This document shows, piece after piece, positions 19,064 to 28,464 of a DNA stretch of 29,601 bases. The translations under genes and the position numbers were made by a program. The notes under the pieces were generated by a model. The model was not told the origin of the DNA and ran no database searches. It saw nothing but the letters and a program-made list of their open reading frames with translations. Numbering within the stretch: the first letter of the stretch is position 1; every line of letters begins with the position of its first letter. This DNA comes from Chara braunii (lineage: Eukaryota > Streptophyta > Charophyceae > Charales > Characeae): the NCBI GenBank assembly GCA_003427395.1, contig BFEA01000002.1, forward strand, positions 9,067,775 to 9,097,375, written 5' to 3'.

Positions 19064-19837
19064 GCTTAGAGTTTGGGGGTACCAACCCACTAGTCCTAGT
19101 CTAGGGCCTGCAGCGAGCGATATCAGACTAGAATGATGTTTCCCTCCGAAACAAGGAAAGTATTGGTAGCTTGGGAGGTCGTGCGGCCTGGAAAGTCACT
19201 GCCCAAAGAGGCAGAAGGCTGAGCTCTCCCTCATATTGCAGTGTAGAAGTTTGGCAACCCACTTCCTGGGCGAGCACTAGTTAGAGCAGCGCCGAGGAAG
19301 GAGTAGGCGGACATGGCCTCAGCTATGGCGCAGAGGACCAAGAGGGAGCTCCGTGGGAGGTAGGAGGACAAGGAGCAAGACATCAGGCAAGGAGGAGGAC
19401 CATGGGTGAGCTTACCTGGTTATGGTGGTCTGCATCTTCATCTTCTTGGTTGACGCTGCACCTGGAAGGCCCCAACTGGGGTTGGCATCTTCAAGAAGAC
19501 TTCGGGGCAATGGAGGCATGGCGGCATAGTAGAAGCGACATAGTAGCTTTGCATTGTCCTCTGAAACATCAGAGCTTCTCCCCGACCGTTCGCCATGGCC
19601 ACCTGCTCAAGATAGTAGGACGAAGGTGTAGGAGATGGCTATGGTGGACCCCTTGCGTGGCTGGCAGTAAGGAGAGGATTCAGACATTGGTTCTGGTTCA
19701 TTCTTTCATAGTTATTATTATTATCATTGTAAAGAAGAAGTTGGGGGAGTAGAAGGAAGTTGGAGATGCTGGCGAGATGAAGGGGGGTTGACATTGGTCT
19801 TTGTTGGTGTTCATCATCTTCTTCTTCTTCTTCCATT
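19064..19837. other. Spacer between the two gypsy elements
   Basis: No domain, RNA gene or element end recognised. A 116-codon plus-strand frame at 19402-19752 is Trp/Ser/His-rich and ends in a poly-Ile/Lys tract, and I do not believe it codes. A (TTC)n run lies at 19818-19832. Confidence 0.6.
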
Positions 19838-20075
19838 CTTATGAAAGGGTTTCACCCAGTTCATGCAACAATTGCAGATACCAAGGCTTAATCCCCAAAC
19901 TTTCCCCAACCCAGTGTACAGTGACCCCGTTTGCCTTGAACCCACGGCCTGCCCCCAAACCCCTGTATAAATGCCTTGTGGGTGAAGCCCGGGTCATGTG
20001 GATTTGATCCGTGGGCCTGTTGCGTAGAAGTTTTAGGGTCGTCTGTATGTGTCCCGAAAAGGCAAGTTAACAGTG

Positions 20076-20245
20076 GACCTTTCGAAAGGTCAACTGGCCA
20101 TATGTCCTCTAAAAGGTCACTAGGTCGTGGCTAGGTTAGATCTCAAAGAGTCAACTTGACCTCTCGAAGTCAGTAGAGTCAACTTGACCTCTCGAAGTCA
20201 GTAGAGGCAGCCCGTCAAATATCTGAAAGGTCAAGAGTCCCAAGT
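20076..20245 (+). promoter_or_regulatory. Enhancer-like array in U3 of element 2
   Basis: A perfect 16-base palindrome, GACCTTTCGAAAGGTC, lies at 20076-20091. A 28-base unit containing GTCAACTTGAC follows twice (20147-20174 and 20175-20202). Further AGGTCA, GGTCAA or AGTCAA words occur around 20115, 20231 and 20243. TTGAC is the core of plant W-boxes bound by WRKY factors. The position about 180 bases upstream of the TATA box fits an LTR enhancer, but binding is inference. Confidence 0.55.
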
Positions 20246-20370
20246 CAACACCGGAGTGGCACATGAAAAGGCAGTCCCAGTCCAGTCCGTTTTGCAGCAA
20301 GTACCAGAGTTGGACTGCACATCTTGAGGGCCTAGGATATCGGGCAGGCCCAGACCACCAAACGAAACAG

Positions 20371-20380
20371 TATAAATATA
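20371..20380 (+). promoter_or_regulatory. TATA box of the element 2 LTR
   Basis: TATAAATATA in the middle of the 5' LTR, a consensus match. Strong homology to the 3' LTR begins about 20 bases downstream, close to where transcription (the R region) would start. Confidence 0.75.
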
Positions 20381-20876
20381 GAGGCAGCGATCAATCATTC
20401 ACTCATTCTGAGACAAACTACACGGAAGCACTGCTTGAGTGTCTTGTGCGTGGAGTCACAGGTGGTCAGCGGGACAGGCCGGGTTGAAGAGGGCAAGTGG
20501 CCATAGTCGCTGGGAGGAGGAAGACAACGGCGGCCATAGCCGCCCGTGTGTAGAAGATAGAAGATAGAAGATAGAAGATAGTGTGTGTGAGTGCCGACAT
20601 TCAGGTAGATCCAAGTGTTGTGTGCATATGTGTGTGTGAGTGTGTCTGATGGTGGATACAGTGTTCAGGTGGGAATTTCAAACTGACGCTCAGACGCCAC
20701 AGCCGCAAGATGTGACAAGTTGTCTTCAGCCGAGTTCCTGGCAGAAGGCCATATCCCTGAGTTTTTGTGCGGGCGCACTGTGCCATCTCAAGCTTGTTGC
20801 TGATTCTGCTTTGAGGAAGTTGTTTTGCCATCGGCATCTGCATCTATGCATGTTGGACGTGAAAGTCTGAATGCAG

Positions 20877-20894
20877 TGGTACCAGAGTTGGTTC
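20877..20894 (+). promoter_or_regulatory. Primer-binding site of element 2
   Basis: TGGTACCAGAG starts one base after the LTR end and continues TTGGTTC. It is the same initiator-tRNA-Met type as element 1, with the same T-to-C difference from the usual plant site. Confidence 0.85.
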
Positions 20895-21409
20895 CCGTTG
20901 TTTGCACAACCATAGCGAAGGAAGGGAGAGAAGACTAGTGACGAAGAAGAAGGTGAGAGAAGAAGGAGGTGACAAAGAAGAAGGTGACAACAGCCATAGC
21001 CGACGAACAAGAAGAAGAAGTCGGCCATAGCCGAGCTTGAGGACGAAGAAGAAGCGGGCGAAGTGGACGAAGATGATGAAGAGAGAGGAAGCCACCATAG
21101 CCGGGTGGTCAAAGGATTGATTGGAGTGTTGACCTGGCTAAGGTCGAAGAGAGAAACTCTGTAGTCCCATAGTGCGGCAAGTGTCTAAGTTGTTAAGGGT
21201 TAGACTAACTGTTGAGGAGCGGAATCACCTTTGATTGTGCCCCAGTCTGACATGGACGAGTACCCAATGTCCGCCTTCATCATGGGCTTCTCCCTTTGGG
21301 GGGCCCTTGATCCATTTCCTCTTCCAATTGGGGTTCTGGAGGACTGTTCGGTGTGCTGTCACTACCCAGCCTGGACTCCAAACCCGTCCGTATAGTAAAG
21401 AATAGGAGG
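20895..21409 (+). other. Leader of element 2 with repeated CATA hairpins
   Basis: A purine-rich leader built of GAAGAAGAAGGTGAC-like words alternating with GCCATAGCCG motifs (about 20992, 21023 and 21092), several of which form short stems with a CATA loop. No protein is evident before the gag coiled-coil region. Confidence 0.55.
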
Positions 21410-23345
21410 AGAAGGCTGCCGCAATTCTCCGGGAGCAGAAGGAGAGAAAGGAAAAGAAAGCTCTGGAGAAACAGGCCAAGAAGCTGGCCTTGCTGGAAGA
21501 AGAAGCGACCAAGAAGAAAAAGATGGAGGAGATGAGGCGTGGAAGAAGGAAGAGGCGGCGAAGTTGGCCAAAGAATTGGCTGAAGAAGAAGAAGAAGAGG
21601 AGGAAGAAAGCGAAAAAGAGGGGACCCCGCTGCAGAGAGGAAAAGAGAAGCAAGCAGCGAGGGACCTAGAAGAAAGGAAGGAGGAAAGAGGAGAAACGAG
21701 TCCAGGCCTAGCCTCACCAGAAGAGGTGGAGAAGGATGTGAATTAATGGATAGCAGGACTATCCCTGGGGGAAGATAGGGAAGCAGAGCTGGTTGTCCCC
21801 CACACATAAAGAGAAGCACTAGAAAGAGAGCCGGAAAGAGAGAGGAGCCCCCTGCGCCGTCAGGCGAGAAAGCAGGAGAGGCAGGAATGGAAATTGCGCC
21901 TCGCGAAGGAGAAGACGAGGCGATTGGAAATGGCAAACAAGATGGAGGAGGAATTGAAGACGGCAAAAGTGCAGTTGGGTCTTATGGGAGAAGAAAGAGA
22001 AATTGGGAAAAAGATTGACACCCTCTCCCATGGTTTGGCCTCTGTTCTGGCAGCTCAGCGAGAACAGATAAGACACCTTCGCGGGCATGATATAGCACTT
22101 GAATCCGTACGAGCCGAATTCCACGACTTTGCCCAAAAGATGATGATTCATCTCATCAACGAGATGCCGATTGCAATCGGTAAGATTGAGAAGTTTTGTA
22201 CCGACGCGATCGAGGGTGTCAAAATGGCAGTCCCCAAGGAAGAAAAACCACAACCCCGCTGAGAGAGAGTCAAAGTTCGCTTCCTTGAGCCCTACAGTGG
22301 GAAAAGGGGTGAGGACTTCGACAATTGGGAGGCTAGCATTAAATCATATCTATATGTACAAAATGTGCCTCCCAACGACCATGTCCTAATAGCCTTTCAG
22401 CCTTTGAGTGGCGAAGCGACCAGTTTCGCCAGGTCTTTCGCACGAGCCGTCCGTTGCAAAAATGACATGGTCACCTATTCTGCCATTACTAACCGTAGCG
22501 ATTTTCTAGCTGCAGTGCGAGAATGCTTTGCGGATGTCACTAGAGGGTTAAAGGCCTCTGAAAAATTCCATATGATCCATACGCGGCCTTGGAAGAGTGT
22601 TCACACATTAGAAGCCGCTATGGACGAACTCATTGTTGTGTGTGCCTGGCCATGGAGTTACAAAAGCACAACTAGTTCATATTTTCTACTGCGCATTGCC
22701 CGAGCAATTGCAAGGGCATTTCTTCAACAAGAGGCAACAGTCTGGGATGACCTACGATCTCCTTAGTAGGGAAGTTGTTACCTTCGCCGCCCATTCCATG
22801 CCAGTTACCACTTTCTGGCATAAGGACTTAGCTAAAGGTAAAAACCGAAAGGGTTGCACCATCTCTGGCCAAGTCAAGGCCAAAGACAGTCTAATACTAA
22901 CCATGGAGGAAGGTCGCGCATAGGAAGTCCCCTATACAGATATAGAATGGGGACTTGAGGAGGATCACAGCAGTGCAGAGAGGGGAGTTCATACGTTGTT
23001 GTCGCGGGCGGAGGGAGGCCGCAAGGACAAGGACGAGGTCGTGGCAGAAGTGGCCAGGCCTCAGGTGGCTGAGGGCAAGGCGGCAACAAAGATCACCAAG
23101 TGGGAGGAAGGGGTCAAGGTCCCCCGCTTAACCGCCCTAGCTCAAGTCGGTCACCTCCCAGAAGGGGTGAATGGCACCTAGGACGACCTGAAGGCAGGCC
23201 CTGGGAACCCCTAGGCCTAGAGCGTAAAGTTTGGCAAGATCGCATGGACAAGTTTTAGTGTGTATAATGTGGAGACCCTGGGCACATTCTCAAATGTTGC
23301 CCGAAATACAAAAGGCCTAATCGTGCTGCACCTGGGGCAGCAAAA
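21410..23345 (+). pseudogene. gag of element 2, broken
   Basis: The N-terminal part is a highly charged Lys/Glu coiled-coil (for example KKALEKQAKKLALLEEEA near 21455-21508). One frame runs from 21564 to 22766 with stops at 21744, 21807 and 22260. It carries capsid-like sequence: FLEPYSGKRGEDFDNWE (22281-22331), then PLSGEATSFARSFARAV. A shift near 22640 moves coding to the next frame (VPGHGVTKAQLVHIFYCALP, then REVVTFAAHS), which stops at 22921 and 23179. A CCHC zinc knuckle at about 23259-23300 has a stop between its first two cysteines (C-V-stop-CGDPGHILKCC). Gag would form the RNA-packaging particle, but this copy cannot. Confidence 0.82.
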
Positions 23346-23362
23346 GGCAGCCGCTGGTAGAG

Positions 23363-24185
23363 GTGGCGATTGCCCCTACCCCAGGAGGACGTGGAGATGA
23401 GCGCATGCGCGAAGTAAAAACTCCCACTCCACGTATATCCATGGCAGAGGTTGCTGGCCAGCACGTAGCTAGCTGCCCAGAGACTATTTGCTTCAGAGTC
23501 TCTCTAGGTGCTTCCCTCAAAGGCTTGGCCGAAGAGCTCAAAGAGAGATGGCCAGCCTGGGCCAAAATAAAGAAGAATGAGAAGGGGCAGTTATTGTTAG
23601 TTGATGTAGAGATCTTCAGATCTAGAGTAGGGGTCCTTATAGATAGTGGGGCCCCTAGAAGTTACATCAGTAGAAAGGTGTTGAAGAAGTTGAGGCTAAG
23701 CCTCACAATCCAAAAGTTGGAAGAGTTTGTAGTCAGCATCCTCGCAGATAAACGCACAATGCGGATCGAGGAGTACATCGACGTGATCAAAGCGTATTTT
23801 CGCCAAAAAGGGGAGGGAAAGGTAGAAAAGGTTATGTATTCCCTGACTCTCCCCGTAGAAGATAACCTCCCTTTTGATATAGTACTTGGGTACAGATTGG
23901 GGAGAGGCAGTTGGAGCCACTTTGCACTTTCGAAAGCATGAGTGCAGGCTCCCTAGCGCCTCAGGTGGGATTAAGAAAGCCCACCTATTTCACGAGTCAG
24001 GAGTTGAAAACTCCTTAGCACAGTGTTGCCTTAGTGCTCCTGCCTTCGTTAGATTCATAAAGAAGGAACAACTCGAAGAACAGGTCTTTGTAGCTTATGT
24101 AAAGCTAGCATGTGACCAGCCAAAGAGGAAGATGAGATCCATCCCACTATTGCCAGTTTACTCAAGGAGTATACAGACATAGTCG
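23363..24185 (+). pseudogene. Aspartic protease of element 2
   Basis: The 192-codon frame at 23363-23941 retains the catalytic triplet in VGVLIDSGAPRSYIS (Asp near residue 94) and the later LPFDIVLG segment, matching gypsy retropepsins. After VLG a shift near 23890 changes frame, and coding continues as LHFRKHECRLPS and KKAHLFHESG to about 24110, the usual sequence after the protease. Unlike element 1, the catalytic aspartate is intact here, but the domain end and its linkage to RT are broken. Confidence 0.83.
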
Positions 24186-24665
24186 AAGCACCCAAGGGCT
24201 ATTCAGCACCACATAGAGATAGAGCCTGGTAGTAAGACGCATAAGGGAGCAATCTCCAGAATGTCTTCCAAGGAATTAGAGGAGCTATGCAAACAGTTAG
24301 ACGAGCTCCTAGAGAAACGATGGATTAGACCCCGCTCATCTCCTTTCGGTGCACTTGTTTTGTTTGTCCCCAAGAAAGAGGGAGAACTTAGAATTTGTAT
24401 AGACTACAGGAGTCTAGATGCAATAACCGTCAAGAATGTAGAACCATTGCCCCGCATAGACGATTTGTTAGATCGGGTGCAAGGCTGCAGGTATTCTACT
24501 AAGACTTGAATTCAGGGTACCATCAGATAGAGGTCTACCCTAATGACATGTATCAGATGGCATTCCGGACTAGATATGGGCACTCTGAGTTTATAGTGAT
24601 GCCCTTTGGAGTAACTAATGCACCAGCCACATTTCAGCGCCATATGAATGGTTTGTTTGAGGACA
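24186..24665 (+). pseudogene. Reverse transcriptase of element 2, 5' part
   Basis: Finger and early palm motifs are clear at 24261-24509: LLEKRWIRPRSSPFGALVLF, LRICIDYRSLDAIT and EPLPRIDDLLDRVQGC. At motif A the sequence reads ACTAAGAC-TTGAAT where element 1 has ACTAAGATAGATTTG, so four bases including the catalytic Asp codon context are missing and the frame shifts. Coding resumes with [13 protein letters not shown] and motif [19 protein letters not shown]. Plus-strand homology ends at GLFED, about 24665, where the inverted block begins. Confidence 0.88.
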
Positions 24666-25090
24666 GGATATTCTACCAAGGCCTTTTTTAATTTCTTCAA
24701 GGTCGAGGTGCAGTCTTTGTCCCGCTTCCAGATCGATGCCTTCTTTAGGAGTCTACGAATGGGAGCAACGACAGTAGAGCAGTTTCTTACAAACTGTATG
24801 TAGTAGTTAGCCAGTCATAAAAAACATCGCAACTCGGTCAGAGTATGAGGAATTGGACAGTCTCTAATCGTGGCCATCTTGCCTTCCTCTGGCCTATGCC
24901 ATCTCCATCCAACACGTGGCCCAAGTACAAAACTTATGTCTTGGCCCACTCACACTTTTTTGCATTGATCTTGAAGTTGGCTTCTCTCAACTTCTCCAAG
25001 ATCTGCCTTAGATGGCCCTCATGTTCTTGGAGGGACTTGCTAAAAACTAGGATATCATCTAAATACACTACGACGAACATATCTAGCCAC
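24656..25090 (-). pseudogene. Inverted RT motif C to RNase H connection block
   Basis: On the minus strand, 25070 down to 24934 reads VVVYLDDILVFSKSLQEHEG and NFKINAKKCEWAKT, RT motif C with an intact YLDD and the thumb. Further along the same strand comes [15 protein letters not shown] (24656-24697), the connection just before RNase H. This is exactly the stretch missing from the plus-strand copy between GLFED and the RNase H start at 25090, so the block was inverted in place. About a dozen connection residues at the right junction appear lost. Confidence 0.85.
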
Positions 25091-25335
25091 ACAACAGAGA
25101 CAAGCCAATATGGCATAGGCGTTGTGTTACAGCAAAATGACGGCGATGGCTATAGACACGTAGAGTTCATGTCAGCTAGGCTGCCTTCTGATAAAGTAGC
25201 AGCTTCGACACATGAGACAGAACTCTACGCTCTCAATCAGGCATTAGATCATTGGAGACATTACCTGCTTGGGAGGCACTTCAAAGTCTACTCAGATCAT
25301 GAAACTCTAAGATGGCTTAAAGCACAAGTACAAGG
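25091..25335 (+). pseudogene. RNase H of element 2, truncated
   Basis: Plus-strand coding resumes with TSQYGIGVVLQQNDGDGYRH, followed by ASTHETELYALNQALDHWRH and VYSDHETLRWLKAQ (to about 25326). This is the RNase H core with its later Glu and Asp residues. Homology stops right after LKAQ. No integrase follows anywhere before the 3' LTR. Confidence 0.85.
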
Positions 25336-25739
25336 GCCCCAACCTTGCAAAAACATGAACTCGTCCACACAAGGAAAATTTGGGGCTTGGGGACGGCCAG
25401 GTAGAGCTACGGGGTAGAAAGCACATGGGCCCAGCAAAGGACGGGAACGGACTGGAAAATGTCCTTTTGGTTTAGGCCGTGCAGTTTCCACATGTCATTG
25501 GATGGATGAGAGGTGAAAGGAAGAAAAAAAGAAAAAAGAAAAAAAAGAAACGAAGCAAACTGACAAATGGCAGAAAAGGCACCAGTTGAAACAGGCGCCT
25601 TGCTCGTTTTTGGAGACAGAAGGGGCCTGCTTCAACGGGCGCCAGCTCACAGGTGTAGTAAATGACACAAGATGTGGGGCGAACAAACAAAGCAAAAAAA
25701 AAAAAAAAAAGGAGTTGTTGCAGTGGGCGTCGCTCCACT
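25336..25739. other. Unassigned sequence with A-rich runs
   Basis: No domain recognised. A-rich blocks lie at 25522-25552 and 25693-25710. It starts where RNase H homology ends, so it marks a deletion or replacement of the integrase part of element 2. Confidence 0.55.
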
Positions 25740-26085
25740 ACTCTCCACATGCACAAAAGACAAAAATCATGGCGGTGTATCTTTCCATGTTCTACTGGAA
25801 GATTCAGTCTCCAGTGACACAGCTGCTACACAATTTCGAGAATGAGGGCCTCATTCCACTACTCACCAAATGTGCAAAATATATCATGAATCTTTCCCTA
25901 GAACATGGGAACATACATCACCACGTGTTTTGTCTTTTGTGCATCTCATGAGAACCGGAGCGTGATTGACTGCAGGTACACCAAAGTGCCTCACTGCACC
26001 ACTCTCCAAATGTGCAAAATGAGACTGAATCCACCAGTAGAACATGGAAAGATGCATTGCCATCTTTTCTGTAATAGAAGAGGTC
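25740..26085. repeat. Foldback cluster of three related units
   Basis: An ATCTTTCCATGTTCTACTGG block (about 25781-25813) is the reverse complement of about 26021-26054, with two mismatches in 33 bases. ATGCACAAAAGACAAAA (about 25750-25766) is the reverse complement of part of 25927-25945. Two direct copies share CCAAATGTGCAAAAT (about 25866 and 26008) and AGAACATGG. Together they read as one inverted and two direct copies of a unit of about 80 bp. Confidence 0.75.
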
Positions 26086-26139
26086 TATGGTGAGTATGCA
26101 TTTTTTTTCATTTTTTTTTTGTGAGTATGTGTTGCATAC

Positions 26140-26380
26140 TGCGAATCCACACGGGCCTGCAAGGCCCGACCAAACAAGGAAAGTAAGGGCCCTACAGGCC
26201 CTGTGTCATTTTCAGCCTGAAAGCCTGAAAATAAGGGCTTACAGGCCCTGTGTCGTTTCAGCCTGAAAGCCTGAAAATGAGGGCCTGCAGGCCCTATGTC
26301 GTTTCAACCTAAAACAGGGCCGTCCAGGCCCTGAGTCTTTTCAGCCTGAAACGGAGGGCCACTTTCGGGCCCTCATAAGA
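26140..26380. repeat. Tandem GGGCC-rich repeats of about 47 bp
   Basis: A unit of AGGGCCTACAGGCCCTGTGT followed by a TTTCAGCCTGAAAG-like segment starts at about 26185, 26233, 26279 and 26316, with a decayed further copy from 26355. The core AGGGCCTGCAGGCCCT is palindromic. It lies where U3 of the 3' LTR would be expected. Confidence 0.8.
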
Positions 26381-26719
26381 TTGACCTGCCCTGACACTCA
26401 GGCACCAAACCAGGGTTTTAGGAACAGGCTATTTTTGGCCTGTTCCCACGACAGCCTCAGCAGGAGCTGCAGCGCCACGCCCTGGCTCGTTTTGGCAGTG
26501 GCAAGAGCAGCCTCCTGGACTGTCCCGCCCTGCAACTGCAGGCAGCCGGAGGCAGTCAGGAGGCAGGCCGAGGTAATACATAGGAAGTTCCCATGCACTT
26601 CGCGGGCAGGCAGAAGGGAGAAAAGGTTAACGGACCCCCCATTTTTCACCTCAATTTATCAGAAAACCATAAGGCCATCCCAAGCAAACTTCACACCAAT
26701 CTATAGAGTGCACTTCTTG
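26381..26719. other. Unassigned sequence upstream of the 3' LTR homology
   Basis: Contains a small hairpin (GGAACAGGC with GGCCTGTTCC near 26420-26446) and an otherwise featureless 300 bases. A TATAGAG at 26702-26708 may be the decayed counterpart of the 5' LTR TATA region. Confidence 0.5.
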
Positions 26720-27192
26720 ATTCACTCGTTCTGAGACAAACTACACGGAAGCACTGCTAGAGTGTCTTGTGCATGGAGTCATGGGTGGTCAGCAGGAGAG
26801 CCCGGGTTGAAGAGGGCAAGCGGCCATAGCGGCTAGGAGGAGGAAGGCGACGGCAGCCATAGCCGCCCATGTGTAGAAGATAGAAGATAGAAGATAGTGT
26901 GTGTGCGTGCAGACATTCAGGGTAGATCCAACTGTTGTGTGTGTACGTGTGTGTGAGTGTGTCGGGTGGTGGATACAGTTTTCGTGTTCCTGGCGCTCAG
27001 ACGCCACAGCCGAAAGATGTGACAAGTTGTCTTGAGCCGTGTTCCTGGCCGAAGGCCATATCCCTGAGCTTTCTGTGTGGGTGCACTGCGCCATCTCAAG
27101 CTTGTTGCTGATTCTGCTTTGAGGAAGTTGTTTTGCCATCGGCATCTGCATGTATGCATGTTGGACGTGAAATCGAGTCGAGTCTGAATGCA
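26720..27192 (+). repeat. 3' LTR of element 2, R-U5 half only
   Basis: Aligns with 20397-20875, including the TTCTGAGACAAACTACACGG start, the TAGAAGA repeats (three copies here, four or more upstream) and the TCTGAATGCA end. The upstream U3 part of the 5' LTR has no counterpart here. It is followed by CTTA. Confidence 0.88.
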
Positions 27193-27824
27193 CTTATTTC
27201 TTCTTTTTCCTTTGTCCTTTTCTCTTTCCAAGTTCTTTCATTTCAATTGCAATTGAACGGCATTGTCTTTCCTTGAGCTGTTGCACTGCAATATAGCCAG
27301 GATCATAACACTTCTCTAATAGAGAGGAGTTAACCCCTAATCAGTCCCTGTTAAACATTCAGCCCTTGCTCCTCTTCAGCCCTTCACTGATACTTCTCCC
27401 TTGCTCCTCTTCAGCTCCCACAGGTAATGGAATCGCCTGAGGGATCCTGACACAGTGCTTAGACCAGCTTCTTTTTCCACTGAGCTAAGACACGGCGCTT
27501 GAAATACTCTCCTCCTTCGTACGACGCTTCACTAACAGGTCCTAAGTTCCGGAGTACTTACATGATTCGTCATAAAACACTTTCTTTTATCTTGCTTCAT
27601 AGATCAGCTCAACGGTGCACTCTAGCTGACACTTTCTTTTCTCGTACTTCATAGATTAGCTCAACGGTGCACTCTTGCTAAGTCTGCCTGAGTTAACGAT
27701 CAGCACACTGTCCGTAGAAAAGACAGCAAACTTTGCTCTGCGTGCACCTAGTTTGTTCTACATCAGCCTATTCTCAACCTTTTTTTTGCTTTCTTTTAAA
27801 CGGCCAACTGGACCACGGTTCAAC
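27193..27824. repeat. Spacer with short direct repeats
   Basis: No gene seen. CCCTTGCTCCTCTTCAGC occurs at 27363-27380 and 27398-27415. A 52-bp unit with CATAGATCAGCTCAACGG occurs at 27577-27628 and 27629-27680 with several differences. On the minus strand an A8 run follows the U2-like fragment at about 27780-27787. Confidence 0.75.
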
Positions 27825-27866
27825 TATCAACTGATCAGAACAGATACTACTCTTGATCTTAGCCCG
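27825..27866 (-). pseudogene. Truncated U2 snRNA-like sequence, copy A
   Basis: On the minus strand, GGCTAAGATCAAG then GTAGTATCTGTTCTGATCAG matches the 5' region of U2 snRNA, including the branch-point-pairing GTAGTA. Homology is lost after about 40 bases, within stem II. There is no Sm site and no plant snRNA upstream promoter element, so it is a fragment rather than a gene. Confidence 0.78.
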
Positions 27867-28371
27867 TGTATGTCAATCTTTTGACATGCAATGATGCGTT
27901 CTACCTCTGCAGAGCAATCTTAACAACAGGAGGCTCTTTTGGGGAAGGGAAACGGATACTAAAACTTGGCGGTAACAGGTTAGTTTGATGCATAGAAGGC
28001 TACAAACTACATGGACTCGACATGAGAGGAGATATCAATCAGAAAAAGAGAACTGTCAGGCTAATGTCCACCTTTCAAGGAGACATGGAAGTGTTATCAA
28101 ATGTTCAGCTGCTTTGCTGGATGACTTACCGATGGAGGGGCATACGTCGAGTGGTGCACATGTTGGTTAATTGCTCCAAAGTGGCACCCGTATGTTAAGT
28201 GCTAAGCTCCTACTGATGTGAGAAAACGATGCCTAGTTTTGATAGTAAAGGATCGACCATGATAGTCCGTACCAATGCTGAACACCTGACGACCCAGGTC
28301 GCTCAGTGTGTCACGTCGCTCAGTGTGTCACCCTCTGGACTCTGAACCGGCGTGGGTGACAAAGTGAGTGG
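27867..28371. other. Spacer between U2-like fragments
   Basis: No gene recognised. A 17-bp tandem duplication, GTCGCTCAGTGTGTCAC, lies at 28298-28314 and 28315-28331. Confidence 0.6.
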
Positions 28372-28461
28372 CATTGTTCTTTTTACTTTTCCTAATTGGT
28401 CTGATGAACCTCCCTTGACAACCATTGTTCTTCTTACTTTTCCTAATTGGTCTGATGAACC
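28372..28461. repeat. 39-bp direct repeat next to U2-like copy B
   Basis: A unit ending CCTAATTGGTCTGATGAACC occurs at 28372-28410 and 28423-28461 with one or two differences. It abuts the 3' end of the U2-like fragment on the minus strand. Confidence 0.88.
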
Positions 28462-28464
28462 AGG

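Larger units (their letters stand above)
19842..20875 (+). repeat. 5' LTR of element 2
   Basis: The right end (CA at 20874-20875) is fixed by the primer site two bases on. The region 20397-20875 aligns with 26720-27192. The left end is inferred: TGAAAGGGTTT at 19842 resembles the start of the element 1 LTR and is preceded by CTTA, which also follows the 3' LTR. It contains a palindrome at 20076-20091, a 28-bp tandem array at 20147-20202, a TATA box at 20371-20380 and a (TAGAAGA)n array at 20551-20581. Confidence 0.7.
19842..27192 (+). mobile_element. Ty3/gypsy LTR retrotransposon 2, rearranged remnant
   Basis: LTR, primer site, gag, protease and partial RT in gypsy order on the plus strand. 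A segment of about 430 bp spanning RT motif C to the RNase H connection is inverted. RNase H is truncated, integrase is missing, and the 3' LTR matches only the 3' half of the 5' LTR. A candidate 4-bp duplication CTTA occurs at 19838-19841 and 27193-27196. Between RNase H and the 3' LTR lies about 1.4 kb of unrelated foldback and tandem-repeat DNA. The outer limits depend on the LTR-start call and are less certain than for element 1. Confidence 0.75.

Noticed and set aside
19402-19752. 116-codon plus-strand frame between the gypsy elements
   Set aside because: Unusual composition and a poly-Ile tail. No homologue recognised.
21225-21966. Minus-strand frames of 142 and 228 codons
   Set aside because: They are the antisense of the Lys/Glu-rich gag coiled-coil and read poly-Phe/Leu/Ser.
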